From contig JAEWJV010000600.1 in assembly GCA_023386395.1 (NCBI GenBank), positions 1 to 8,899 of the forward strand: a DNA stretch of 8,899 bases, given 5' to 3'. This DNA comes from Bacteroidota bacterium. GTDB taxonomy: Bacteria > Bacteroidota > Bacteroidia > Chitinophagales > Chitinophagaceae. This document shows, piece by piece, positions 1 through 5,966 of the stretch. The position numbers and the translations under genes were made by a program. The notes under the pieces were generated by a model. That model was not told the origin of the DNA, did not search any database, and saw only the letters and a program-made list of their open reading frames with translations. Position 1 is the stretch's first letter, and every line of letters begins with the position of its first letter.

Positions 1-211
1 GTTTACCACTACGCTCCAGTGGCAAAATATTGATTTGGGGTTGGGTGAAAGTAACCGGCAAAGAATTACTACCAGTGGCGCAGACTTCTACACCACTACC
101 AATTATATTTATGAGACAGATGTACTGATGATTAATTTTAGTTTTAACCTGAACAAGTTTACCACAAAAAGCAAGCTTCCAAAAACTGAATTCGGCGAAA
201 AAGAATTTTGA
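1..211 (+). CDS. Outer-membrane beta-barrel protein, C-terminal end (partial)
   Basis: The window opens inside a + strand reading frame whose last 69 codons run from base 2 to a TGA at 209-211. The peptide alternates polar and hydrophobic residues as beta-strands do, and its last strand reads LMINFSFNLNKFTTK followed by KLPKTEFGEKEF. This terminal pattern (a final strand with INFSFNLN, a basic turn, then EFGE-EF) is known from TonB-receptor-like outer-membrane beta-barrel proteins of Bacteroidota, usually with an N-terminal carboxypeptidase-regulatory-like domain. The plug and most of the barrel lie outside the window, so neither substrate nor exact family can be given. A siderophore or glycan transporter and a non-transporting barrel remain possible. 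The next gene, a small lipoprotein in the same direction, starts 148 nt later. Confidence 0.72.
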   Translation, partial: FTTTLQWQNIDLGLGESNRQRITTSGADFYTTTNYIYETDVLMINFSFNLNKFTTKSKLPKTEFGEKEF

Positions 212-232
212 TTGTGTGCTGTTTTTAATTCA

Positions 233-309
233 TGTGGGATGATTTCGTTTATCGAATTCCTTGTTGTGACAGCACCAACAAAGGGCGGAGAAGAAAGTGT
301 ACTATTTCT
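233..309. repeat. Intergenic direct repeat, copy 1
   Basis: This stretch between the barrel gene and the small lipoprotein gene matches 961-1033 over about 75 bp with small indels. Both contain TGTGGGA, then ATGATT, TCGTTTATC, a hairpin built on CCTTGTTG and CAACAAGG, then GGxxGGA and ACTATTxCT. In this copy the arms are at 259-266 and 276-284, with one extra A in the right arm. No ORF fits it. Its function is unknown; it could be a dispersed palindromic repeat or a 3'-end hairpin for the upstream gene. Confidence 0.6.
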
Positions 310-359
310 TTTGATTGCAACGTTTACACCTGAAGCATAATCATGAATAATAAAATGTC

Positions 360-848
360 ATGAAAAGATGGTTAATGCTTTTAGTGATTGCTTCATTGTA
401 TTGCAGTGCGTGCAAAAAAGAAGGAGCTGATAATTCTGCCTGGTTTATAAAAGCAAAATTCAACGGAACGGAAAAAACGTTTTCCGACAGCCCTTCTGCT
501 TCGGAATATTCCGGCGACCTATCTGCAGGCTTTAGCATGAATGCAAAAAGCGATTCTGATAATTCAAGCTTTTCGCTGGGCATTGTGCACCCTTTTGGCG
601 TTGAAATAACACCAGGCTCTTATAACAAACCATCCAATGGATATTATCCAAATGGTAGTTATATAAAAGATACAGTTTCTTACGTGTCAGGACTTCTGCT
701 GCCTGATTCTTCAACTATACAAATTACAATTTCAAGTCTTACCAATACAACTGTAACCGGAACTTTCAATGGTACGCTGCATAATCGTAATGATTCAACT
801 GAGGAAATAACCATAACAAATGGTTCGTTTAATCTGCCTGTAAAATAA
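360..848 (+). CDS. Small beta-rich lipoprotein, function unknown
   Basis: A 162-residue secreted lipoprotein. Residues 1-17 are a short basic start (MKRW) plus a hydrophobic segment, followed by C18 with a CSAC lipobox and CKKE behind it, a typical Bacteroidota lipoprotein start. The mature part is about 145 residues, rich in Ser, Thr, Asn and Gly, with alternating beta-strand patterns. It begins WFIKAKFNGTEKTF and ends ITITNGSFNLPVK, with VTGTFNGTL before that. This layout resembles the small single-domain Bacteroidota lipoproteins grouped around DUF6252, which have an 'A-VDG' opening and a 'G-F' and 'T-G-F' ending; that assignment is by eye. The start at 360 is the only ATG that gives the signal peptide. 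It is likely anchored in the outer membrane; the role is unknown. It follows the barrel gene in the same direction and faces the GH5 gene convergently. Confidence 0.8.
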   Translation: MKRWLMLLVIASLYCSACKKEGADNSAWFIKAKFNGTEKTFSDSPSASEYSGDLSAGFSMNAKSDSDNSSFSLGIVHPFGVEITPGSYNKPSNGYYPNGSYIKDTVSYVSGLLLPDSSTIQITISSLTNTTVTGTFNGTLHNRNDSTEEITITNGSFNLPVK

Positions 849-903
849 GCGTTAACGGTTTAAATCGCATTGCATGCTGCGCATATAGTTATGCAATGAA
901 GAG

Positions 904-926
904 CCTGCTACGACAGAAAGAGCTGT
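904..926. repeat. Small imperfect palindrome in convergent intergenic region
   Basis: The motif CCTGCTACGAC at 904-914 recurs inverted (GTCGTAGCAGG) at 2228-2238, on the far side of the GH5 gene. Locally, ACAG and CTGT plus GCT and AGC can pair with a three-base bulge. Only the 11 bp core is exact, so chance is possible. Confidence 0.3.
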
Positions 927-930
927 AGCC

Positions 931-954
931 TTCGTTGGCCTTGTGACCAACGAA
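931..954. terminator. Hairpin between convergent genes, possible bidirectional terminator
   Basis: Perfect 8 bp arms TTCGTTGG (931-938) and CCAACGAA (947-954) close an 8 nt loop. It lies 82 nt past the stop of the small lipoprotein gene and 94 nt past the stop of the convergent GH5 gene. There is no clear T-run on either side, so intrinsic termination is plausible but not shown. Confidence 0.4.
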
Positions 955-960
955 TTCGAT

Positions 961-1033
961 TGTGGGAATGATGATTCGTTTATCAAACTCCTTGTTGTTG
1001 ACAACACCAACAAGGGTGGACAACCACTATTCT
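961..1033. repeat. Intergenic direct repeat, copy 2
   Basis: Second copy of the element at 233-309, same orientation. Here the hairpin arms CCTTGTTG (990-997) and CAACAAGG (1008-1015) are perfect. It sits just downstream of the GH5 stop on the minus strand. The two copies bracket the small lipoprotein gene. Confidence 0.6.
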
Positions 1034-1047
1034 ACGCCGAGCTGAGG

Positions 1048-2184
1048 TCACTTTTTATTAGGATTATGATCCTCGAACCAGTCAATAAATTGTGCCTGTA
1101 TTGCATCGCCAATGGTACCTGATGCCTTACATTCCTTCTTTGTTTTACCAAGATAATGTCCTATCAATCCATTGTATTTACCGGTAAGATCTTTAAGAAA
1201 AATAGTAAGTTGAGAAGTATCGCATGCAAGGTTTGATATTTCTTCGAGAACGAATGGTTTGTTACTTTGATTGTCGTTTACAAAGTTTTCAGACTTTTGA
1301 AGATGGCCTGATTCAGGATAAATATGTGTGCTTATAAAACCTACGTTATCTGCATACTGATTTATATCGCCAAGAGATAAAAGGCCAACAGTAATCATGG
1401 TTTTTTTATCTGCTGTGCGAATGGAACCTGTCATCTGTTTGATCCATTCATCCATTGTTGGTTTCAACAGATCACGTGGTTTTAGCGAAATATTCTGCAC
1501 AAAATTATATCCTCCAAAATCATCACCGGGAAGCCAGCCACAATCTGCACCCGGGCATTGCGAAGCAACAACTGGTTCATTCATCAGGTCGTATGCAAAA
1601 ACACAACTATTGTTTTTAACTGTTGCCGCAATTGTCTTCCAAAACAATGCTTGTGTTTGCCACCGTGCATCACGGCTTAATGTATCATACCATTGCGGTT
1701 GATCGGAGGCACGATACGCACCAAGTCCGGTAATCAATAAATATAATTGTCGTGTTTCTGCAATTTGAACCACGCGTTTAAGACGCGCTATGGAAGCGAG
1801 ATCGGGCGTGTAAGGATCTTTCATAAACTTATTATACTGAAGATGGATCCTCACAACATTTGCTCCATAAGCCTTCATCTCCGAAAAATCGCGTTTAATA
1901 TAATTCCCGATAGAATCCTCGTCCCAGTGATCTTCTAACAAATCAACTACAACGGGATTTGTATAATTAAATCCCCATGGGAAAAATGAATGACCATTCA
2001 CATCGAGAAAAGTGTGGTTTGAAGCGCTGAAAGAAATGATCTTTGGCAAGAGTTTATAATTTTCAATGCCGTCTACAGCATCACTTTTACTGGTGTATGT
2101 ATTGCGGGTGCTTTCTTTCTGACACGAAACTATCCATATTGTTGTTATAAACAATAAGAAGAATAAGGGTAACAAATTTTTCAT
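1048..2184 (-). CDS. GH5-like glycoside hydrolase, lipoprotein
   Basis: A 378-residue protein with a hydrophobic signal segment (about residues 5-19) and a lipobox IVSC with C21, so it is probably lipid-anchored and works in the periplasm or on the cell surface. After a linker the domain begins at about residue 56 with HTFLDVNGHSFFPWGFNY, the usual opening of GH5-type beta-mannanase/endoglucanase TIM barrels. Then follow YGANVVRIHLQ (R112, conserved substrate-site Arg), FAYDLMNEP with E203 as the expected acid/base, STHIYP with H287, and KPFVLEEIS with E315 as the expected nucleophile. All the catalytic landmarks of clan GH-A are present, so an active retaining beta-glycosidase is likely; mannan or beta-glucan are reasonable guesses for the substrate. 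There is no carbohydrate-binding module and no susC/susD pair nearby. The ATG at 2184 is chosen because it gives the signal peptide. Confidence 0.85.
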   Translation of the reverse strand: MKNLLPLFFLLFITTIWIVSCQKESTRNTYTSKSDAVDGIENYKLLPKIISFSASNHTFLDVNGHSFFPWGFNYTNPVVVDLLEDHWDEDSIGNYIKRDFSEMKAYGANVVRIHLQYNKFMKDPYTPDLASIARLKRVVQIAETRQLYLLITGLGAYRASDQPQWYDTLSRDARWQTQALFWKTIAATVKNNSCVFAYDLMNEPVVASQCPGADCGWLPGDDFGGYNFVQNISLKPRDLLKPTMDEWIKQMTGSIRTADKKTMITVGLLSLGDINQYADNVGFISTHIYPESGHLQKSENFVNDNQSNKPFVLEEISNLACDTSQLTIFLKDLTGKYNGLIGHYLGKTKKECKASGTIGDAIQAQFIDWFEDHNPNKK

Positions 2185-2201
2185 GCTGATGATCTTTGTC
2201 T

Positions 2202-2209
2202 CAAAAATA
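2202..2209 (-). promoter_or_regulatory. Possible Bacteroidota -7 box for the GH5 gene
   Basis: On the minus strand this reads TATTTTTG, a full match to the Bacteroidota -7 consensus TAnnTTTG. It ends 17 nt before the GH5 start codon, so the leader would be only about 10 nt. No TTTG-type -33 element is visible at the expected distance, so this is tentative. Confidence 0.3.
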
Positions 2210-2289
2210 CATCTTAAAAGTATTTACGTCGTAGCAGGGTCTTTGTAATGGCATTTTGCAAAGCCACGAGACCGTGCGTTTCCTCTTTT

Positions 2290-2337
2290 CCGCAATGTCT
2301 CTTTGTGTGGCCTTTGTGCGCAGCAAGGACATTGCGG
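2290..2337. repeat. REP-like palindrome, copy 1 (inverted relative to the others)
   Basis: Arms CCGCAATGTC (2290-2299) and GACATTGCGG (2328-2337) are perfect 10 bp complements. The interior (CTTTGTG...GCAAGG) matches the reverse complement of the three upstream copies, so this one lies in the opposite orientation. The T/C-rich flank TTTCCTCTTTT before it resembles TTCCTTCT flanking the other copies on their minus strand. It abuts the RAYT stop codon with 2 nt between them. Confidence 0.85.
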
Positions 2338-2339
2338 TT

Positions 2340-2927
2340 TCATTTACGTAATGCAGTTAAATCTATATCTCTCAACTCCATAAAACTTGTTACAGGATAA
2401 ATGCCTTGTTCACCTGTATAATAATATTTTCCTGAACTATGTTCATATTGTTCCGGCAGTTCAACTAACTTATTTCCTTTGCACGGATTGAAATGTATGT
2501 AATCTAATTTTTGTTGAATGAACTTTTCTGTTCTGCATTCCTTCCAATCGAAAGAAGTTTCAAAAACATTGTGCAGTTTACCTTCTCTTCTTTCTGTATT
2601 GTTTAGGCTTGATGATAGTTCACTTAATATTAAGCTACTGTTTTGTTGTTGCAAACGTTTTACTAAATCGTAAGCAATAAAACGTTTGCCGTTTGATATG
2701 ATTGTATTAATTGATTTGCCTGTATTACTGAAAGCAATAACGGCATGCACATGACTTGGCATAATTACATAACCGATAATGTAATGACCTTGTGTTTGTA
2801 AATTATTGAACCAATTATATACTGCATCATAAGCATTGCAGATTTTAAATAGTGAAAGCCAATTGGTACATGTGAATGTGATAAAATATACTCCATCTTT
2901 TTCTGCTATGGCTTTGCGAATAGGCAT
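2340..2927 (-). CDS. REP-associated tyrosine transposase (RAYT), Y1 HUH family
   Basis: A 195-residue single-domain Y1 transposase related to IS200/IS605 TnpA. It opens DGVYFITFTC (residues 11-20), the first beta-strand of the fold. It carries the HUH metal-binding motif in MPSHVH (H59 and H61) and the catalytic tyrosine in LDYIHFNP (Y143), which matches the YIHxNP signature of RAYTs. The SSGKYY segment (164-169) is also usual near the end of this family. RAYTs nick and rejoin single-stranded DNA at REP palindromes in their own genome, usually as single-copy domesticated enzymes. That fits here: inverted palindromes bound the gene at 2290-2337 and 2971-3018. The gene looks intact in length and motifs. 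Start ATG at 2927 follows a leader of about 43 nt that is conserved in the two neighbouring truncated copies. Confidence 0.88.
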   Translation of the reverse strand: MPIRKAIAEKDGVYFITFTCTNWLSLFKICNAYDAVYNWFNNLQTQGHYIIGYVIMPSHVHAVIAFSNTGKSINTIISNGKRFIAYDLVKRLQQQNSSLILSELSSSLNNTERREGKLHNVFETSFDWKECRTEKFIQQKLDYIHFNPCKGNKLVELPEQYEHSSGKYYYTGEQGIYPVTSFMELRDIDLTALRK

Positions 2928-2970
2928 GAAATGAATTTAAGGAATGGAATGGGTTTTTATGCCCCGATTG

Positions 2971-3018
2971 CCGCAATGTCCTTGCCTGCACACATGGCTT
3001 TGAAAAGAGACATTGCGG
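2971..3018. repeat. REP-like palindrome, copy 2
   Basis: Arms CCGCAATGTC (2971-2980) and GACATTGCGG (3009-3018), perfect 10 bp. The interior contains CTTGCCTGCACACATGGC. It is followed by AGAAGGAA, then by the start of truncated RAYT copy 2. It lies 43 nt upstream of the RAYT start codon. Confidence 0.87.
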
Positions 3019-3023
3019 AGAAG

Positions 3024-3077
3024 GAATGTTATAAAATATACTCCATCTTTTTCTGCTATGGCTTTGCGAATAGGTAT
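3024..3077 (-). pseudogene. Truncated RAYT 5' fragment (copy 2), start codon lost
   Basis: 54 bp that align without gaps at an offset of 150 to 2874-2927, the first 18 codons of the intact RAYT (MPIRKAIAEKDGVYFIT...). The ATG is changed to ATA (TAT at 3075-3077 on the + strand), so it cannot start as annotated for the intact gene. It is joined directly to the right flank of REP copy 2. The leader between it and REP copy 3 (3078-3120) is also conserved. Confidence 0.8.
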
Positions 3078-3120
3078 GGATTGAAGTTAAGGAATTGAAT
3101 GGGCTTTTGTGCTCCGATTG

Positions 3121-3169
3121 CCGCAATGTCCTTGCTTGCACACATGGCTTTGAGAAAGAGACATTGCGA
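3121..3169. repeat. REP-like palindrome, copy 3
   Basis: Arms CCGCAATGTC (3121-3130) and GACATTGCGA (3160-3169); the outermost base pair is lost by a G-to-A change. The interior matches copies 2 and 4 with few differences. It is exactly 150 bp from copy 2. Confidence 0.85.
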
Positions 3170-3176
3170 AGAAGGG

Positions 3177-3291
3177 AATTATACACTGCATCATAAGCAT
3201 TGCAGATTTTAAATAGTGGAAGCCAATTGGTACATGTGAATGTGATAAAATACACTCCATCTTTTTCTGGTATGGCTTTGCGAACAGGCAT
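3177..3291 (-). pseudogene. Truncated RAYT 5' fragment (copy 3)
   Basis: 115 bp that align without gaps at an offset of 364 to 2813-2927. It encodes the first 38 residues of a RAYT (MPVRKAIPEKDGVYFITFTC to NAYDAVYN) with an intact ATG at 3291. After residue 38 the homology stops at the flank of REP copy 3 and the frame runs on through REP and fragment sequence to 2845 without meaning. The HUH motif and catalytic Tyr are absent. Differences from the intact gene (I3V, A8P, S25P) show some age. Confidence 0.82.
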
Positions 3292-3333
3292 GAAATGAAG
3301 TTAAGGAATGGAATGGGCTTTTATGCTCCGATG

Positions 3334-3382
3334 CCGCAATGTCCTTGCCTGCACACATGGCTTTGAGAAAGAGACATTGCGG
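3334..3382. repeat. REP-like palindrome, copy 4
   Basis: Arms CCGCAATGTC (3334-3343) and GACATTGCGG (3373-3382), perfect. The flank AGAAGGAA follows, as in copies 2 and 3. It ends 10 nt before the stop codon of the large ATPase gene (3393-3395), so on that transcript it would form a strong hairpin immediately after the coding region. Confidence 0.86.
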
Positions 3383-3392
3383 AGAAGGAAAT

Positions 3393-5764
3393 TTACTTTA
3401 CATAATCTTCACATTCCATGTATGGCATGAAAGCATTGTGAATTTTAAATCGATTTGAATTATACTTTTTAGCAAGAAATGTTTTTTTGTCATCAATGTC
3501 ATATCCATAATCAAAATAAAATTCATCTTTTCTTATTTCTCTACCAATAAAGGAAAGAGAGCATAAATGTTCGATAAAATAATCAATATCATGTTGAGAA
3601 TCTAAGAGGATTTTTGCCTTATTTATTGCCTGTTCGATTAGCGAAGTATCAATAATTGATTTTTCGCCCACAAGATGATATAAAAATTCTTTTAGTTGCT
3701 CTATCGTAATTCCATTTTCTACAAGTAATGACTGAAAAACCCAATTAGAATATTCCTCATAAGCATTTGCGATATCATTTTCCATTATGTAATGATGCCC
3801 TTTCGAAACAGCACTACTTTTTGCAGCGTTAATAAAAAAGATTAAATCTCTTGGACGAGGGACAATGCAGTTCATAATAAAATTTTTAACAGGATAATTA
3901 TTTACATTCTCTGTTATATATTCCATCCAAAACTTGTTACTATCAATCGAATCATCAATTCTTAAATAATCGATTCTCCTATCTAGAAGTCTGAACATTA
4001 CCTCAGGATCTGTCCAAACAAGTTTTGTATATTCTATTTTATCAGGCTCTCTGGACTGAGCCATTAAGTGTCGAAAAATATCTGCACGCAAAAAAATAAC
4101 AAGATTCATTCGAATATCAACTGGATTTCTATTACCTCCTTTTAAATCTTTATTAATCCTACCAATTACGCCTAAAAGACCTAAAATAAATTTAGATGTA
4201 ATTTCGATATTACTTCCTTTGCGCCAATTCTTATCAAGATTGTCAATCAACAGTACAAGCACTCCCTTATTATTCATAAATGTTATAATCATCATCACCA
4301 TTGACTTAAAAAGGTCTTGATGCAAGGTTTCTGAAATTTTTGCTCTAAATTCTGTTTGATCATTTATTCCTTGTATTCTTTTCAAATTATTAAATAGCTG
4401 ATTTAATCTTGATGATAAATCAGGCAAAATCATTTCTTTATTTTGTGAAACAAATTTTATAATTTCTTCTTCATTATCCTTTAAAGCGTAGATGGGTTTT
4501 TCATACACTTTCAAATAAATTGATTTAACTATTTCAGTGTAAATCAAAAATTTCCAGACTGATTCAATTATATAACTTTTCCCAAATTCCATATTTGTAC
4601 CTTGAATTAATTCTATAAGACCATCGATCTCAAAATTTACGGGTTTAATAATTACTACTTGATTTCTTATATCTCTCGAGAATTTTGTATTTAAGTAATA
4701 AAAAGCAGCAGTTTTCCCACTTCCCTTTCTTCCGACAACAATATTATATTCAGCTCTTAAAAGATTATCATCATTTGCAGTGTTCACATAATACTCATAA
4801 ATGTCATTGGATTCATGTTCGGCAAGCATTTCTCCAAATTTTATTTTTTGAAGCACACCATCTTTTCTTTTGTATTTACTTAAGTCAACTTTCTGGGTAA
4901 TTAATTCAATTGCATGACTTCTGATGTCTTTCAAAAAAGGCTCAACTATTTTTTGACATTCGATCAAAGTGCTAAATCTAATAAGATGCTCTTGATAATC
5001 TATGCTTGTAGGATAAGGATGCGCTGCAATTAACTTATACTTCTTATTAAAACCTACAACCAATCCTGATATTAGAGAACACTTCGCGTTATGAATTTCA
5101 TGATTTGTTCTATCAGTGCCAGAAAATTCAACTAACACAGTTGGCATATTTATTAAATTTCGTAGATACCACGAAATAGGAGAAACCTTATTCTCATTAG
5201 AATCATCTATAAGTACTGGAATTTTATGTTGCTCTATAGAATCAACTATATACTGATTATAATTTTGATCTATTTGACTTTTTAAATAAAATAAAATTTT
5301 CTTTTCCTCACTACTTGAATCATCAATGGGAAGAGTTTCAATTAAAGGCTTTTTTAAAAGATATATTTTTTGAATTAAAAACCCGTCAACGATATTTTTA
5401 CTTGATGTATAGTTTTGATAGCCGATGTTATTTAAAAGAATAAATTCTTTAAATCTTTGGAACGATTCAGAAATAGTAACATCTTGAATAATCCAAATGG
5501 GTTTATTTCTTGCTATGGCAAAGCCTAATTCAAACAAGACATTTTCATTTAAATTAGTTATGTCGCAACAAAATAAATCTGAATTTTCAATTTCTTTGAG
5601 TATAGTTGATATTAAAAAATTGCCACTAATTGATAATTGCTTCCAACTCCTGATATTTACAGGATGTCCACTTTGATTAATTGTTTTTATTGCTGTTTCA
5701 ATAAATTCACTACATGATGGCGTTTCAGAGCATAAGCGAAAAACGCCTTTACTTGGTATTCCAT
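3393..5764 (-). CDS. Tandem deoxyribosyltransferase/TIR-like domains plus P-loop ATPase, frameshifted near its 5' end
   Basis: About 790 residues if one frame change is allowed; the uninterrupted conserved part starts at codon 5729. The first domain ends in DITNLNENVLFELGFAIA, the nucleoside 2-deoxyribosyltransferase/TIR-like motif in which the Glu of FELG is the expected catalytic residue. A second related domain lies at 5225-4970 with WYLRNLI, VLVEFSG, IHNAKCSLISGLVVGF and SIDYQEHLIRF; it lacks that Glu. A P-loop ATPase follows: Walker A GRKGSGKT (4733-4710), Walker B VLLIDNLDK (4254-4228), FLRADIFRHL, and PRPRDLIFFIN, as in AAA+/STAND-like and Sll1717-type ATPases. Start: ATG at 5764 gives MEYQVKAFFAYA in one frame, and SETPSCSEFIETAI continues in the -1 frame. 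A TTG at 5537 falls inside the FELG motif and cannot be the true start. The gene is more AT-rich than rmuC, suggesting transfer. Inferred role: antiphage or stress-sensing NTPase with a nucleotide-cleaving effector domain. It could be inactive. Confidence 0.72.
5726..5745 (-). other. Apparent frameshift in the NTPase gene
   Basis: On the minus strand the start-codon frame reads AFFAYA up to 5729 and then hits a stop after about 13 further codons. The frame that carries the conserved domain reads SETP from 5729. Restoring one base (for example a second T in GCTCTG) gives a continuous AFFAYASETPS. The nearby run of five T at 5744-5740 is the other candidate site and would give AFFRLCSETPS. It could be a true mutation, a sequencing error or recoding. 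Confidence 0.65.
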
Positions 5765-5966
5765 TTTTCTTGTTTTTTCCTTGATTAGTGTTTATTTCTA
5801 TAAACGAATTAATTTTTATAAATCAGAATATTCCGTTTTTGTTAACCTTGAATCTTGCTGCCATAAAAGTATACAGTACAAGGGAGTGACACAACCGTGC
5901 TCAATTGAAATACAACCGCTGGTAACACAAAAATGCAATTAGTCAATTTCATAATTTGGCAATCGT

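Noticed and set aside
343..363. Six-codon leader frame (MNNKMS) whose TGA overlaps the lipoprotein ATG
   Set aside because: Very short, no regulatory codon pattern or attenuator-like structure; ATG and TGA overlaps of this size are common by chance in AT-rich DNA.
2845..3291. 148-codon minus-strand frame starting with a RAYT-like N-terminus
   Set aside because: Only the first 38 codons are RAYT; the rest translates REP palindromes and a second fragment out of frame, and it overlaps the intact RAYT start. It is kept only as truncated fragments.
2971..3382. CRISPR-like array made of the regularly spaced palindromes
   Set aside because: Spacers are long, unequal and homologous to each other and to the RAYT gene, and there are no cas genes; this is a REP array.
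5823..5864. In-frame ATG at 5864 giving MAARFKVNKNGIF before a TGA, as a possible readthrough start of the NTPase
   Set aside because: The conserved domain begins naturally at MEYQVKAFFAYA from 5764, and the 25 residues between the TGA and that point are Asn/Lys/Ile-rich with no domain features, so the frame match is probably chance.
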